From Paraclostridium dentum (GTDB lineage Bacteria; Bacillota; Clostridia; Peptostreptococcales; Peptostreptococcaceae): a DNA stretch of 64,000 bases. The notes beneath the pieces were generated by a model. It made no database searches. It was not told the origin of the DNA and saw only the letters and a list, made by a program, of their open reading frames with translations. Within the stretch, counting starts at the first letter, position 1; each line of letters opens with the position of its first letter. The position numbers and the translations under genes were made by a program. Positions 44,783 through 53,550 of this stretch are shown piece by piece. Location: positions 1 through 64,000 of the forward strand of contig NZ_WIPK01000012.1 of the NCBI RefSeq assembly GCF_012922555.1, written 5' to 3'.

Positions 44783-44995
44783 ATGAAAAAGAAAATAACA
44801 ATAACTGGAATGAATTGTGGACATTGTGTAGCAAGAGTAAAAGGAATTTTTGAAGAAAATAATAAGGTTAATAATGTAGATGTAATGCTAGAAGGATCTT
44901 ATGTATTACTTGATGGGACATTAAGTGATGAGGAAATAGTTAAAATATTAGGTGAGGATTATCCTGTTGTTAGTATTGAGGAACTAGTAGCTTAA
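44783..44995 (+). CDS. copZ: Copper chaperone
   Basis: 70 residues from the ATG at 44783 (AAGGAGA 9 bases upstream); the frame is open further upstream but without a ribosome binding site. A single HMA domain with MNCGHC binds Cu(I) and passes it to CopA or to CsoR. It starts 38 bases after copA and ends before a strong terminator. Confidence 0.93.
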   Translation: MKKKITITGMNCGHCVARVKGIFEENNKVNNVDVMLEGSYVLLDGTLSDEEIVKILGEDYPVVSIEELVA

Positions 44996-45032
44996 AATAA
45001 TGTAAAATAAATTTTAATGATAAAAATTATTT

Positions 45033-45075
45033 AAATCAGCATATAACTTATAAGTTATATGCTGATTTTTATTTT
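45033..45075 (+). terminator. Intrinsic terminator of copA-copZ
   Basis: The 18-bp perfect stem AAATCAGCATATAACTTA with its complement, followed by TTATTTT. Confidence 0.93.
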
Positions 45076-45272
45076 CATATTGTAAAAAATAACAATTTCT
45101 AAAGAAAAAATTAAGAAATATCACTCAAAATATTTAAGAATTTTGTACTAATATACTAAGATAGAGGTCATATTTTACAGTAATGTTACATGTACATAAC
45201 AAATTTGTAATAAAGCGAAAAAGCGTAATGTAATGTGGTAGACTTGATAAAGTAAAACAAATTAGAGAGGTG

Positions 45273-47864
45273 ATGGTTATCAAAACAAATAAAAATAGAC
45301 TAATACTAGGATTAAAAATATTATTTGTAGTAATTATTTTAGGAATAACAGCTAAAGAGTCAGCTAATATTATTAGCGGATTTAACATCGAAACATTTTA
45401 TACTTATGCAGATCAGCTTACATTAGGAAATATACTTATTATTATTTCGCTGGGCATAATTTCATATATACCTTTAACTTTTTATGATTTTATAATCAAG
45501 AAGAGAGTTGGAATAAACTTAGATAATAAAAAATTATATAAATACTCATGGATTGCCAGTTCTGTATCTAGTATTGTTGGGTTTGGAGGAAGCAGTGCTA
45601 TTGCTTTAAAAAGTCATTTTTACAATCCATATGTTAAAGACAAAAAACATTTAGCAAAAGAGGTATCTAAAGTAGTAGCTTTAAATCTAACTGGTTTTTC
45701 AATGACATGTTTTATATATTTAATAATGATGAAATTTAATCTTGGTAAAATTAGTATCACAAATGTGTTAACTATATGCATAAGTATGTATTTACCAGTT
45801 TTAACATTGATTTTAGTTGGAAGATATATAAAGTATAAAAATGAGGTAAGAAGGGATGTTATAGATACATTTAAAATAATAGGAATATCATTATTAGAAT
45901 GGATTACAACTATAACTTTAGTTTATTCAATAGTGATAATATTAGGAGAAAATATATCGATAGCACAATTTTTCCCAATATTTGTAGCTGCTATAGCTGT
46001 AGCGATAATAAGTATGTCACCAGGTGGGGTAGGTACATTTGATTTAACTTTACTAACAGGGCTTAATGCTCTAGGTGTTGCATCAGAGAAGGTAATATTA
46101 GCTATATTTTTATATAGATTAACTTACTATATAATACCATTACTTATAGGCGCATTATTATATATATCTGAACTTTGGACCAAAGTAGATAAAAATAAAA
46201 AGTATTTAGTTTCAATAGTATCATCAAAATTTGCTCATTATGGACTAATTATATTAGTATTTTCTGCGGGATTACTACTTTTAGCATCACAAGCTATACC
46301 TGGTATGGTAGAGAGAATACATGTAGTAAATCAAATTTTAGGATTTAAAATTACATGTATGTCAGGTGGATTTTCTATTATAATTGGATTTTTACTAATT
46401 GCTATGTCTAGAGTAATAAGCTTTAAATCTAAAAATGTATATAAGATAACTATGGCATTAGTTATAATTGGAATTCTTGTATCTTTAATTATTAGATTTG
46501 AATATCAAGTTAGTATATATCTAATTATTGTAGGCGTAGTATTAAAAATTAGTAAAAACCAATTTTATAGAGATGGATTTGTAATGAGATGGGGAGATAT
46601 ATTAAAAAATACATTAATATTATTATTTTTCCAAGGATTATATATATACGTAGCTTATAATAACACTCATTTAAAAGTTTCTAGCAACTCCATATTTAAT
46701 TTAAGTAATTACCATACTTTTGAACAAGTAAGTAAGTTTGGAGCAATAAGTACTATTGGATTTTTAATTGCAGTAGCGTTTTTAGTTATTTTATATTACT
46801 TAAATAAAAAGAATGATTTTGAGAAAGTTAAATTATATCAGTGTAAAGATAAAGTCGACAATATATTAAAAAAATATAATGGAAGCTCTGTAATTCACTT
46901 TGTAAATTTAAATGATAAGTTTGTATATATGAATAAAGATGAGGATGTTATGCTTCAATATCAAGTATATGCAAATAAGTTAGTAGTTCTTGGTAACCTT
47001 GTAGGTGATGACAGCAAGTTCTTTGAATCGATCCAAGAATTTTATGAAATGTCTGATAGATACGGATATATACCTGTTTTTACAGCAATAGATGAAAAGA
47101 TGATACCTCATTTACATGAAACTGGATATGAATTTATTAAATTAGGTGAAGAGGCATCTGTAAACTTAGAAGAGTTTACGTTAGAAGGACGTAAAATGAA
47201 AAGTGTAAGAAATGCACTTTCTAGAGTTGAAAAAGAAGGATATACATTTGAAATGGTATATCCGCCATTTAGTAAAAGTTTTCTTGAAGAAATTAAAAAA
47301 GTTTCTGATGAATGGCTTGAAGGAAGACCAGAAAAAGGATTCTCAGTTGGGTTCTTCGATGAAGGATATTTAAGTTTAGATGCTATTGCTATAGTGAAAA
47401 ATAAAGATGGAGGAATTAAAGGATTTACAAATTTAATGCCTATGTATGATGGCAATAAAACATTATCTATAGATTTAATGCGTTTCTCAAAAGATAGCTG
47501 TAATGGGATAATGGATTTTATATTTGTAAATTTATTTAAATATGGGATAGATCATGGATATTCAAGATTTAATATGGGAATGGCACCTTTATCTAATGTG
47601 GGAAGATCTAAATATTCATTTTTAAGAGAAAAAATGGCTGCTAAAATTTATTCTCATGGACAATACTTTTACTCTTTTGAAGGACTAAAGAGGTTTAAAG
47701 AAAAGTATTGTGAGTCTTGGGATGGAAGATATATGGCTTATAAAAAAAGAACTTCTCTTGTATTTACAATGATTCAAGTTATAATGCTAGTATCTAATGG
47801 GAAAAATTATAGATATGAAAGTTGTAACCATGACAGTGAAGCATTAAAACAAGAGTTAGCATAA
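45273..47864 (+). CDS. mprF: MprF: phosphatidylglycerol lysyl/alanyl-transferase and flippase
   Basis: 863 residues. The N-terminal half has about 14 membrane segments (flippase part, with SMSPGGVGTFD and FLYRLTYYIIPL). The C-terminal cytosolic GNAT-like domain (about 510-863; EEASVNLEEFTLEGRKMKSVRNALSRV, then RFNMGMAPLSNVG) transfers an amino acid from aminoacyl-tRNA to phosphatidylglycerol. It lowers surface charge and raises resistance to cationic peptides. Start: the ATG at 45273 lies close to GAGAGG, and no better start exists downstream until the first membrane segment. Which amino acid is transferred is not readable. Confidence 0.92.
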   Translation: MVIKTNKNRLILGLKILFVVIILGITAKESANIISGFNIETFYTYADQLTLGNILIIISLGIISYIPLTFYDFIIKKRVGINLDNKKLYKYSWIASSVSSIVGFGGSSAIALKSHFYNPYVKDKKHLAKEVSKVVALNLTGFSMTCFIYLIMMKFNLGKISITNVLTICISMYLPVLTLILVGRYIKYKNEVRRDVIDTFKIIGISLLEWITTITLVYSIVIILGENISIAQFFPIFVAAIAVAIISMSPGGVGTFDLTLLTGLNALGVASEKVILAIFLYRLTYYIIPLLIGALLYISELWTKVDKNKKYLVSIVSSKFAHYGLIILVFSAGLLLLASQAIPGMVERIHVVNQILGFKITCMSGGFSIIIGFLLIAMSRVISFKSKNVYKITMALVIIGILVSLIIRFEYQVSIYLIIVGVVLKISKNQFYRDGFVMRWGDILKNTLILLFFQGLYIYVAYNNTHLKVSSNSIFNLSNYHTFEQVSKFGAISTIGFLIAVAFLVILYYLNKKNDFEKVKLYQCKDKVDNILKKYNGSSVIHFVNLNDKFVYMNKDEDVMLQYQVYANKLVVLGNLVGDDSKFFESIQEFYEMSDRYGYIPVFTAIDEKMIPHLHETGYEFIKLGEEASVNLEEFTLEGRKMKSVRNALSRVEKEGYTFEMVYPPFSKSFLEEIKKVSDEWLEGRPEKGFSVGFFDEGYLSLDAIAIVKNKDGGIKGFTNLMPMYDGNKTLSIDLMRFSKDSCNGIMDFIFVNLFKYGIDHGYSRFNMGMAPLSNVGRSKYSFLREKMAAKIYSHGQYFYSFEGLKRFKEKYCESWDGRYMAYKKRTSLVFTMIQVIMLVSNGKNYRYESCNHDSEALKQELA

Positions 47865-47874
47865 GTTTGTTAAA

Positions 47875-47909
47875 TAAAAAAACACTATTTAAAATAGTGT
47901 TTTTTTATT
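47875..47909. terminator. Bidirectional terminator between mprF and the HAD gene
   Basis: AAAAAACACTATTT/AAATAGTGTTTTTTT works on both strands. Confidence 0.92.
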
Positions 47910-48736
47910 TAACTTAAAACAAACTTTTCTATAGCTTTAGCTACTCCAGATTCTGTATTTGGAAGAGTTATATATTGAGCAGATTGTTTTACTATATCTA
48001 TAGCATTACCCATAGCGACTCCTATTCCTGCATATTCAATCATAGATAAATCATTTTCACTATCACCTATGCACATAACTTCATCTCTTTCTAAATTAAA
48101 ATATTTTGCAAGTTGTGCTACAGCCTCTCCTTTAGAACTTCCCTTTTTCATTATCTCAAAATTATCATCCCAAGAAGAAACAATTTCAAGTTCGGGATTT
48201 AATCGTTTTAATTCTTTTTTCACTTTCATTAAATTCGATATATTATTTTTCTCTATACAAACACCTTTTAATAATTGATTTGGATATAATTTAAAAGCAT
48301 TATCTATATTATCAATAACTTCAAATTTAATTTTTTCTTCATCTTTGAGACGTTTGTTTAAAACTTTATATATATGATTATCTGGAAGTTCCGTTGTAGA
48401 TACTATGCCAAAATTACCAGTTAAGTAAGATAATAATCCATACTGTCTTGTAAGATTTAAAAAGTTTTTTATCTCATTAGAACTTAATGGATTATTATAT
48501 ATAGTTTCACCATTACTTCCACCAATAAATGCTCCGTTTGAAGCTATGATAGGAGTTTTCAAACCTATTTCATCAGAATATAATTTTGCACAATTATAAA
48601 CTCTACCAGTAGTTATAGCTACGTGGACACCTCTAGAAACAGCTTCTTTTATAGCTCTTTTATTCTCTTCTGATACATTTTGTTGATCAATTAGAAGAGT
48701 TCCATCCATATCTATGCATATTAATTTTATAGCCAT
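47909..48736 (-). CDS. Cof-type HAD-IIB phosphatase
   Basis: 275 residues. HAD motif I D9-x-D11-G-T, motif II TTGR, motif III Lys in KKGSSKGEA and motif IV GDSENDLSMIEYAG are intact, with the C2B cap in the middle as in YidA/Cof proteins. These hydrolyse sugar phosphates, FMN or similar metabolites. GAAGGAA precedes the ATG at 48736. It stands alone, convergent with mprF. Confidence 0.92.
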   Translation of the reverse strand: MAIKLICIDMDGTLLIDQQNVSEENKRAIKEAVSRGVHVAITTGRVYNCAKLYSDEIGLKTPIIASNGAFIGGSNGETIYNNPLSSNEIKNFLNLTRQYGLLSYLTGNFGIVSTTELPDNHIYKVLNKRLKDEEKIKFEVIDNIDNAFKLYPNQLLKGVCIEKNNISNLMKVKKELKRLNPELEIVSSWDDNFEIMKKGSSKGEAVAQLAKYFNLERDEVMCIGDSENDLSMIEYAGIGVAMGNAIDIVKQSAQYITLPNTESGVAKAIEKFVLS

Positions 48737-48881
48737 TTCAAATTCCTTCTTTCGATATTTTAAATGTATTTATTACAATTAATATTATATTACTTTGAAA
48801 TGAAGATGTTAAATAGCAAAATCATATGATAATTATAGTAAAAACTTATAATTATAAATTTTGAAAATAATGTAAAGTAAA

Positions 48882-48938
48882 AATCAAAAAAGAGGGTTAA
48901 TGGGTTGAATTATTCAACCCATTAACCCTCTTTTGATT
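48882..48938. terminator. Very long isolated hairpin between divergent genes
   Basis: Arms of about 26 bp (AAAGAGGGTTAATGGGTTGAA and its complement, extending into AATCAAA/TTTGATT) with a 3-base loop. T runs lie on either strand, strongest leftward. No annotated transcript is expected to end here, since the flanking genes diverge. It could stop an unannotated RNA or insulate the sigma-54 promoter from leftward or rightward read-through. Confidence 0.7.
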
Positions 48939-48994
48939 TATTTATTACAAATTCAAAAACAAATTTTAAAACTTATATAACTAATACAAAAATG

Positions 48995-49028
48995 AATAAC
49001 AAATATATTAACTAATATATTTGTTATT
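48995..49028. promoter_or_regulatory. 34-bp palindrome, candidate activator site for the second sigma-54 promoter
   Basis: Perfect 15-base arms (AATAACAAATATATT and complement) separated by AACT. The centre is 91 bases before the -12 GC of the promoter at 49088, matching the 85-base distance of the palindrome at 33818. A smaller dyad ATTGAAATTTCAAT follows at 49031-49044. Confidence 0.5.
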
Positions 49029-49087
49029 GCATTGAAATTTCAATGAATTCATTTTTAATCTGAAAATGAAATTTAGATTAAAAAGAT

Positions 49088-49105
49088 TTGGCATAGATAT
49101 TGCTT
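49088..49105 (+). promoter_or_regulatory. Sigma-54 (-24/-12) promoter of the C-S lyase/antiporter operon
   Basis: TTGGCATAGATATTGCTT has GG at 49090-49091 and GC at 49102-49103 with 10 bases between, an excellent fit to TTGGCAYN5TTGCW and nearly identical to the promoter at 33902. Confidence 0.85.
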
Positions 49106-49145
49106 ATACATTTAAGTATAAAGAATTTATTGGAGGTAGTAAATA

Positions 49146-50318
49146 ATGAATTATAATTTTGATACTATAATTGATAGAAGTAATAACTTTGCAGCTAAAT
49201 GGTCAGAAATGGATAAGAAATATGGAACAAATGATCTTATTCCTATGTGGGTTGCAGATATGGATTTTAAAGCAGCTCCATGCATAATAGATGCTTTAAG
49301 AAACAGATTAGAACAAGGAGTTTATGGATACACAACTAGACCACATTCTTACAATGAATCAATAGTAAACTGGGTATCTAGAAGATTTGGATGGCATATA
49401 AAAAGTGAATGGCTAGTTTTTAGTCCAGGAGTTATTCCTGCAATTAGTATATTGATACAAGAACTTACTAATCAAGGGGACAAGATAATGATACAAGAAC
49501 CAGTATACAGTCCTTTCAATAGTGTAGTAAAAGATAATAAAAGAGAATTAGTTATAAGTCCTTTAAAGAAGTTAGAAGATGGAAATTATGTTATGGACTA
49601 TGAAGATATCGAAGCTAAGATAAAAGATGTAAAAATATTTATACTTTGTAATCCTCATAATCCAGTGGGTAGAGTTTGGGCAAAAGAAGAACTAAAGCAA
49701 TTAGGTGATATATGTATTAAACATAATGTAAAAGTTATCTCAGATGAGATACATAGTGATATAATTTTCAAAGGTCATAAACATATACCTTTTGCATCAA
49801 TATGTAAGGAATTTGAACAAAATAGTATCACTTGTATGGCACCTACTAAAACTTTCAATATAGCAGGACTTCAAATGTCTCAAGTTATACTTCCTAACGA
49901 AGATGATTACAAAGCACTAGACTCAGCTTTTGCAAGAATAGATATTAGAAGAAATAATGCATTTAGTTTAGTTGCAACAGAAGCAGCATATAATCATGGA
50001 GAAGAATGGCTAACAGATTTTATTGATTATTTAGAAGGTAATATGGACTTTGCTGTTAATTATATTGGGCAAAACATGCCAAAGTTAAAGGTAATAAAAC
50101 CACAAGGAACTTACTTATTATGGGTAGATTTTAGTGAACTTGGATTAAGTGATGATGAAGTTGCCAAGTTTTTAGTAGAAAACGCTAAAGTTGCATTAAA
50201 CAATGGACCTTCATTTGGGATAGGTGGACAAGGGTATCAAAGAATAAACTTAGCTTGTCCTAGGTCTATGGTTGAAGAAGCTTTAACAAGAATAAAAAAT
50301 GCTATAGATTCATTATAA
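49146..50318 (+). CDS. patB: MalY/PatB-type PLP-dependent cystathionine beta-lyase/aminotransferase
   Basis: 390 residues, fold-type I PLP enzyme. PMWVADMDF, GVIPAISILIQ, CNPHNPVGRVW, SDEIHSDI and the PLP Lys235 in APTKTFNIAGL are the MalY/PatB hallmarks. These enzymes cleave C-S bonds of cystathionine or cysteine to give homocysteine or sulfide, pyruvate and ammonia. It is transcribed from a sigma-54 promoter with an NhaC-type antiporter gene behind it, suggesting regulated amino-acid (Cys/Met) catabolism with coupled transport. TTGGAGG precedes the ATG. The exact substrate is not decidable. Confidence 0.9.
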   Translation: MNYNFDTIIDRSNNFAAKWSEMDKKYGTNDLIPMWVADMDFKAAPCIIDALRNRLEQGVYGYTTRPHSYNESIVNWVSRRFGWHIKSEWLVFSPGVIPAISILIQELTNQGDKIMIQEPVYSPFNSVVKDNKRELVISPLKKLEDGNYVMDYEDIEAKIKDVKIFILCNPHNPVGRVWAKEELKQLGDICIKHNVKVISDEIHSDIIFKGHKHIPFASICKEFEQNSITCMAPTKTFNIAGLQMSQVILPNEDDYKALDSAFARIDIRRNNAFSLVATEAAYNHGEEWLTDFIDYLEGNMDFAVNYIGQNMPKLKVIKPQGTYLLWVDFSELGLSDDEVAKFLVENAKVALNNGPSFGIGGQGYQRINLACPRSMVEEALTRIKNAIDSL

Positions 50319-50321
50319 AAA

Positions 50322-50371
50322 ACTTAGACCTCAAAATTATATAAGACTTATTTTGAGGTCTAAATTTTAAT
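50322..50371 (+). terminator. Hairpin between the lyase and antiporter genes (partial terminator or attenuator)
   Basis: TTAGACCTCAAAAT/ATTTTGAGGTCTAA with a 12-base loop and a weak, interrupted T tail (AATTTTAAT). It may reduce rather than abolish read-through into the antiporter gene. Confidence 0.6.
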
Positions 50372-50422
50372 AGTTATGAAAACGATACCAAAAAACTAAT
50401 TGAAGAGAAAGGAAGTTTTCCC

Positions 50423-51859
50423 ATGTGTAAAAATGTTGAAAAAAAGAAACCTACATTTAGATTTGCAGTTTTAGTTATGCTTGCGATTATATCTTTGACT
50501 ACAGTTGGAATGGTTGTATTTAAGGCATCTATAACAACTATGTTTTTATTATCGTGGTTAATAGTTGTTCCGGCAGCTATGAAATTAGGTTATACGAATA
50601 GTGAAATTGAAGAATTTGGATTTTCTGTGGGAAAAGATGCATTTCAGTCTAACTTAATTATATTATCGGTTGGAGTATTAATTGCTACATGGATAGCAGC
50701 AGGAACAATCCCAACTATTGTGTATAGCGGGCTTACGATAATAACACCTAAATATTTTTTACTAACAGCACTAATAGTATGTTCTCTTACATCTATAGCA
50801 ACAGGTACATCATGGGGAACTTTAGGAACTTCAGGTATTGCTCTAATGAGCATAGGTACGAGTATGGGAGTTCCAGCTGGACTTACAGCAGGGGCTATTA
50901 TATCAGGTGCATTCTTTGGAGATAAAATATCCCCATTATCAGATTCTACAAATTTAGCTGCAGCTGTCTGTAAGACGGATGTAATAACTCATATAAAACA
51001 TATGATGTACACTACCGTACCATCATATATAATATGTATAATTTTGTACACTGTAATTGGATTTAAATATGCAAACAATACAATCGATTATAATCAAATC
51101 AACGAAGTTATAAATGTTTTAGAAGCTAATTTTAATATAGGGTTTATTGCTTTACTACCAATAATCTTTTTACTTATATTGCTTTTATTACAAAAACCAC
51201 CAATAGTATCAATATTAGCTTCTGCTATTCTTGGTGGAGTTATAGCAGTTTTCCAAGAAGGAGAAAAAATAGGAGATTTACTAAACTATATGCTAAATGG
51301 ATACTCTGTAGATACAGGGCTTGAATATGCAGACAAACTACTAAATCGTGGTGGAATGATGAGTATGGCAGAAACTGTATTACTAGTATTTATAGTTTTT
51401 GTTATAGCAGGGATACTTCAAAAAACTGGATTCTTAGAAGTTTTACTACAACCTATGATTGAAAAAATTGGGAACTCTAGAACTAAGTTAGTAGGAGCAA
51501 CATTTATAACTAGTTATTTTGCAAATGCATTTAGTTCTTCTATGATGTTCACATCTGTATTTGTAGGAACTGTTATGTCACCTTTGTATAAAGAATTTAA
51601 ATTAAAACCAGAAAATTTATCTAGAATAATAGAAGATACGGCAACTCTTGGCGGACCATTAATTCCATGGAATTCAAATGCAATATTTTGTAGTCAAACA
51701 TTAGGGGTGAGCCCATTTGACTTTATACCATATTGTTTTTTAAGTTGGATAACTCCAATCATTTCATTTACTTATGGAGTAACAGGATTTTCTATGAAAA
51801 AGTATACAGATGAAGAACTTAATGAAATTAGAGAACTTGAAGTTGCGGATAACATATAG
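50423..51859 (+). CDS. NhaC-family Na+/H+ or substrate antiporter
   Basis: 478 residues with about 11-12 membrane segments. ATGTSWGTLGTSGIALMSIG, AGAIISGAFFGDKISPLSDST and GGPLIPWNSNA are NhaC signatures. The family includes Na+/H+ antiporters and metabolite exchangers such as malate/lactate (MleN) and proposed methionine carriers. Co-location with the C-S lyase favours an amino-acid or product exchanger (inference). AAAGGAAG precedes the ATG; a hairpin lies between the two genes. Confidence 0.9.
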   Translation: MCKNVEKKKPTFRFAVLVMLAIISLTTVGMVVFKASITTMFLLSWLIVVPAAMKLGYTNSEIEEFGFSVGKDAFQSNLIILSVGVLIATWIAAGTIPTIVYSGLTIITPKYFLLTALIVCSLTSIATGTSWGTLGTSGIALMSIGTSMGVPAGLTAGAIISGAFFGDKISPLSDSTNLAAAVCKTDVITHIKHMMYTTVPSYIICIILYTVIGFKYANNTIDYNQINEVINVLEANFNIGFIALLPIIFLLILLLLQKPPIVSILASAILGGVIAVFQEGEKIGDLLNYMLNGYSVDTGLEYADKLLNRGGMMSMAETVLLVFIVFVIAGILQKTGFLEVLLQPMIEKIGNSRTKLVGATFITSYFANAFSSSMMFTSVFVGTVMSPLYKEFKLKPENLSRIIEDTATLGGPLIPWNSNAIFCSQTLGVSPFDFIPYCFLSWITPIISFTYGVTGFSMKKYTDEELNEIRELEVADNI

Positions 51860-51885
51860 AAATTTATAATTATCTAAATTTAAGC

Positions 51886-51919
51886 TAAAAAAGAAGAGAA
51901 TATTCTCTTCTTTTTTTAT
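51886..51919 (+). terminator. Intrinsic terminator
   Basis: Perfect palindrome AAAAAAGAAGAGAA-TA-TTCTCTTCTTTTTT. Confidence 0.92.
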
Positions 51920-52023
51920 ATTTTAAGATGATAGTTATTTAAATCAACAAGTTTACATATTATTTAATATATTGGATAAAAAGTATATTAAAAATTAAAT
52001 ATAAATATTATGGAGAATATTAT

Positions 52024-52524
52024 ATGGAAGTAAATTTAAAAAAAATGAATTGTAAATTATCTTGTTTTGAAGAACTGCCGCCTTTAGAGTATTTTAAGCA
52101 ATTAAACGTATATCAAAATTTACATTTAAGTAGTAAAAACTTAGATATTTCAAATATAGAAAACACAAATCCAAAAATAGAAATATACTCAACTAAAATA
52201 ATTGATACTAAAATAACTGAAAGTATAAAAGGTACATCTCTAGAGGGGCAACATTTAAGTGGTAAAAATCTTATCGTAGTAGGCAATATAAATATGAGCT
52301 TGATATTAGAATGCAGTACTAAAGGTAAAAAAAATAAAAGTGCTAAAAAGAGAGAAATTATTAACTTTAATATGCCTTTTAGTACAGTTATTGTAATACC
52401 AGAAGATATATGTACAACAAACACAATAAACTTAAGGTATTTGATTGAAGATATAACAGTTGCTAAAATTAGTTTAAATCAAGTTTTAGTAAGTGTTACT
52501 ATGCTAATACAATATGTAGATTGA
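52024..52524 (+). CDS. SPOCS/DUF3794-domain protein
   Basis: 166 residues. The core (about 60-166) shows the SPOCS pattern: SLEGQHLSGKNLIVVGNINMSL, a basic loop, FNMPFSTVIVIPEDI, and YLIEDITVAKISLNQVLVSV. SPOCS domains occur in clostridial spore-morphogenesis proteins such as SipL. No signal peptide; a cytoplasmic (mother-cell) protein is expected. The ATG follows ATGGAG. The next gene, 47 bases downstream, carries a second SPOCS-like domain. Function in coat or appendage assembly is inferred. Confidence 0.8.
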   Translation: MEVNLKKMNCKLSCFEELPPLEYFKQLNVYQNLHLSSKNLDISNIENTNPKIEIYSTKIIDTKITESIKGTSLEGQHLSGKNLIVVGNINMSLILECSTKGKKNKSAKKREIINFNMPFSTVIVIPEDICTTNTINLRYLIEDITVAKISLNQVLVSVTMLIQYVD

Positions 52525-52571
52525 TACAAATTTATTAAAATGTAACTATACAAAGTAGAAAAGGTGATTCA

Positions 52572-53510
52572 ATGAGGGTTGTCAATGAATGTAGAGTTGA
52601 TTTTAAATATAGATTAACTCAAGATAGTCCATTAGTGACGAGAACAAATTTTAGCAATTTAGTATCAACGGAAATAATAAAAGATATGTTGAACGTAGAA
52701 AAGTTTGTAGATAAAAAATGCACATATACATTTGATATATTAACTTATAGTATAGTTATAACTAATACAAGTAATTTTACAATTACGAATGTATTTTTTA
52801 AAGATAAAATACCAAAAGGAACTGTTTTTATAGAAAACTCAGTAAAAGTGGACGACATCAAAAAAAGGTGCTTAAGACCTGATAATGGTTTTTATATAAA
52901 TAAAATTAATTATAGAAGTAGTGTAATCATAAGATTTAAGGTTATAGTTTTACCTCAATGTTTTACACAATCAATAACTAACTTTTCAACTATCCAGCAA
53001 AATCATATATTAAATATAGAGGAAGCGCCTGTTAAATTAAATATTGATAGTAACATTGTAAGTAGTGAATTTCAGAGAAAAGTATTTAAGCAAATAAACA
53101 TATGTGAGATCATAAGGTTAAAAAAAGATATTACTAAAATCTTAAAATATGAGGTTAATGTAAAAGTATTAGAGTCAAAAATAGTAGATAGTCCAATCAA
53201 TAGAACGAATCAAAAAAATAGATCTAACATGTGCAACTTAGTTGTTATTGGATCTATAGAGTATAAAATACATTTTTTATCTGGAAACAAAGAAAACAAT
53301 AATGTTAATATAATTAGATATCAATTTGGATTTTCATCGTACTTAATGACACCTATAGGAATTGCATACATAAAAAATGAAAATATAAAAGTTAACGTGG
53401 ATTATGCTTCAGCAAATTTAATAAATAAAAACTTAATAGTTACTAGCACAAACTTATATATGTATTTTGAAAATAATTTAAATAAAAATAAAAAGTTAAA
53501 TCCCGTATAA
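52572..53510 (+). CDS. DUF11-like/SPOCS fusion protein
   Basis: 312 residues. Residues 50-150 look like one DUF11 repeat (TYSIVITNTSNFTITNVFFKD, then FIENSVKVDD and VIIRFKVIVLP). Residues about 185-305 look like a SPOCS domain (YEVNVKVLESKIVD, CNLVVIGSIEYKIHF, IRYQFGFSSYLMTPIG, and the ending LIVTSTNLYMYFE). No signal peptide. The pairing joins a structural repeat used by the giant neighbours to a spore-assembly domain, so an adaptor that fixes DUF11 filaments or layers to the spore is plausible (inference). AAAGGTGA precedes the ATG. Confidence 0.78.
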   Translation: MRVVNECRVDFKYRLTQDSPLVTRTNFSNLVSTEIIKDMLNVEKFVDKKCTYTFDILTYSIVITNTSNFTITNVFFKDKIPKGTVFIENSVKVDDIKKRCLRPDNGFYINKINYRSSVIIRFKVIVLPQCFTQSITNFSTIQQNHILNIEEAPVKLNIDSNIVSSEFQRKVFKQINICEIIRLKKDITKILKYEVNVKVLESKIVDSPINRTNQKNRSNMCNLVVIGSIEYKIHFLSGNKENNNVNIIRYQFGFSSYLMTPIGIAYIKNENIKVNVDYASANLINKNLIVTSTNLYMYFENNLNKNKKLNPV

Positions 53511-53547
53511 AAGATTAAAAAATAGTCTTAATATAAGGGATTTTTTT
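53498..53547 (+). terminator. Terminator-like hairpin between convergent genes
   Basis: AAATCCC/GGGATTTTTTT encloses a second hairpin AAGATTA/TAGTCTT. The T tract is on the plus strand. Confidence 0.7.
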
Positions 53548-53550
53548 AAT

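Noticed and set aside
45180-45200. Palindromic-looking TTACATGTACATAA before mprF
   Set aside because: Only the central ATGTACAT is symmetric; the outer bases do not pair, so it is not a convincing operator.
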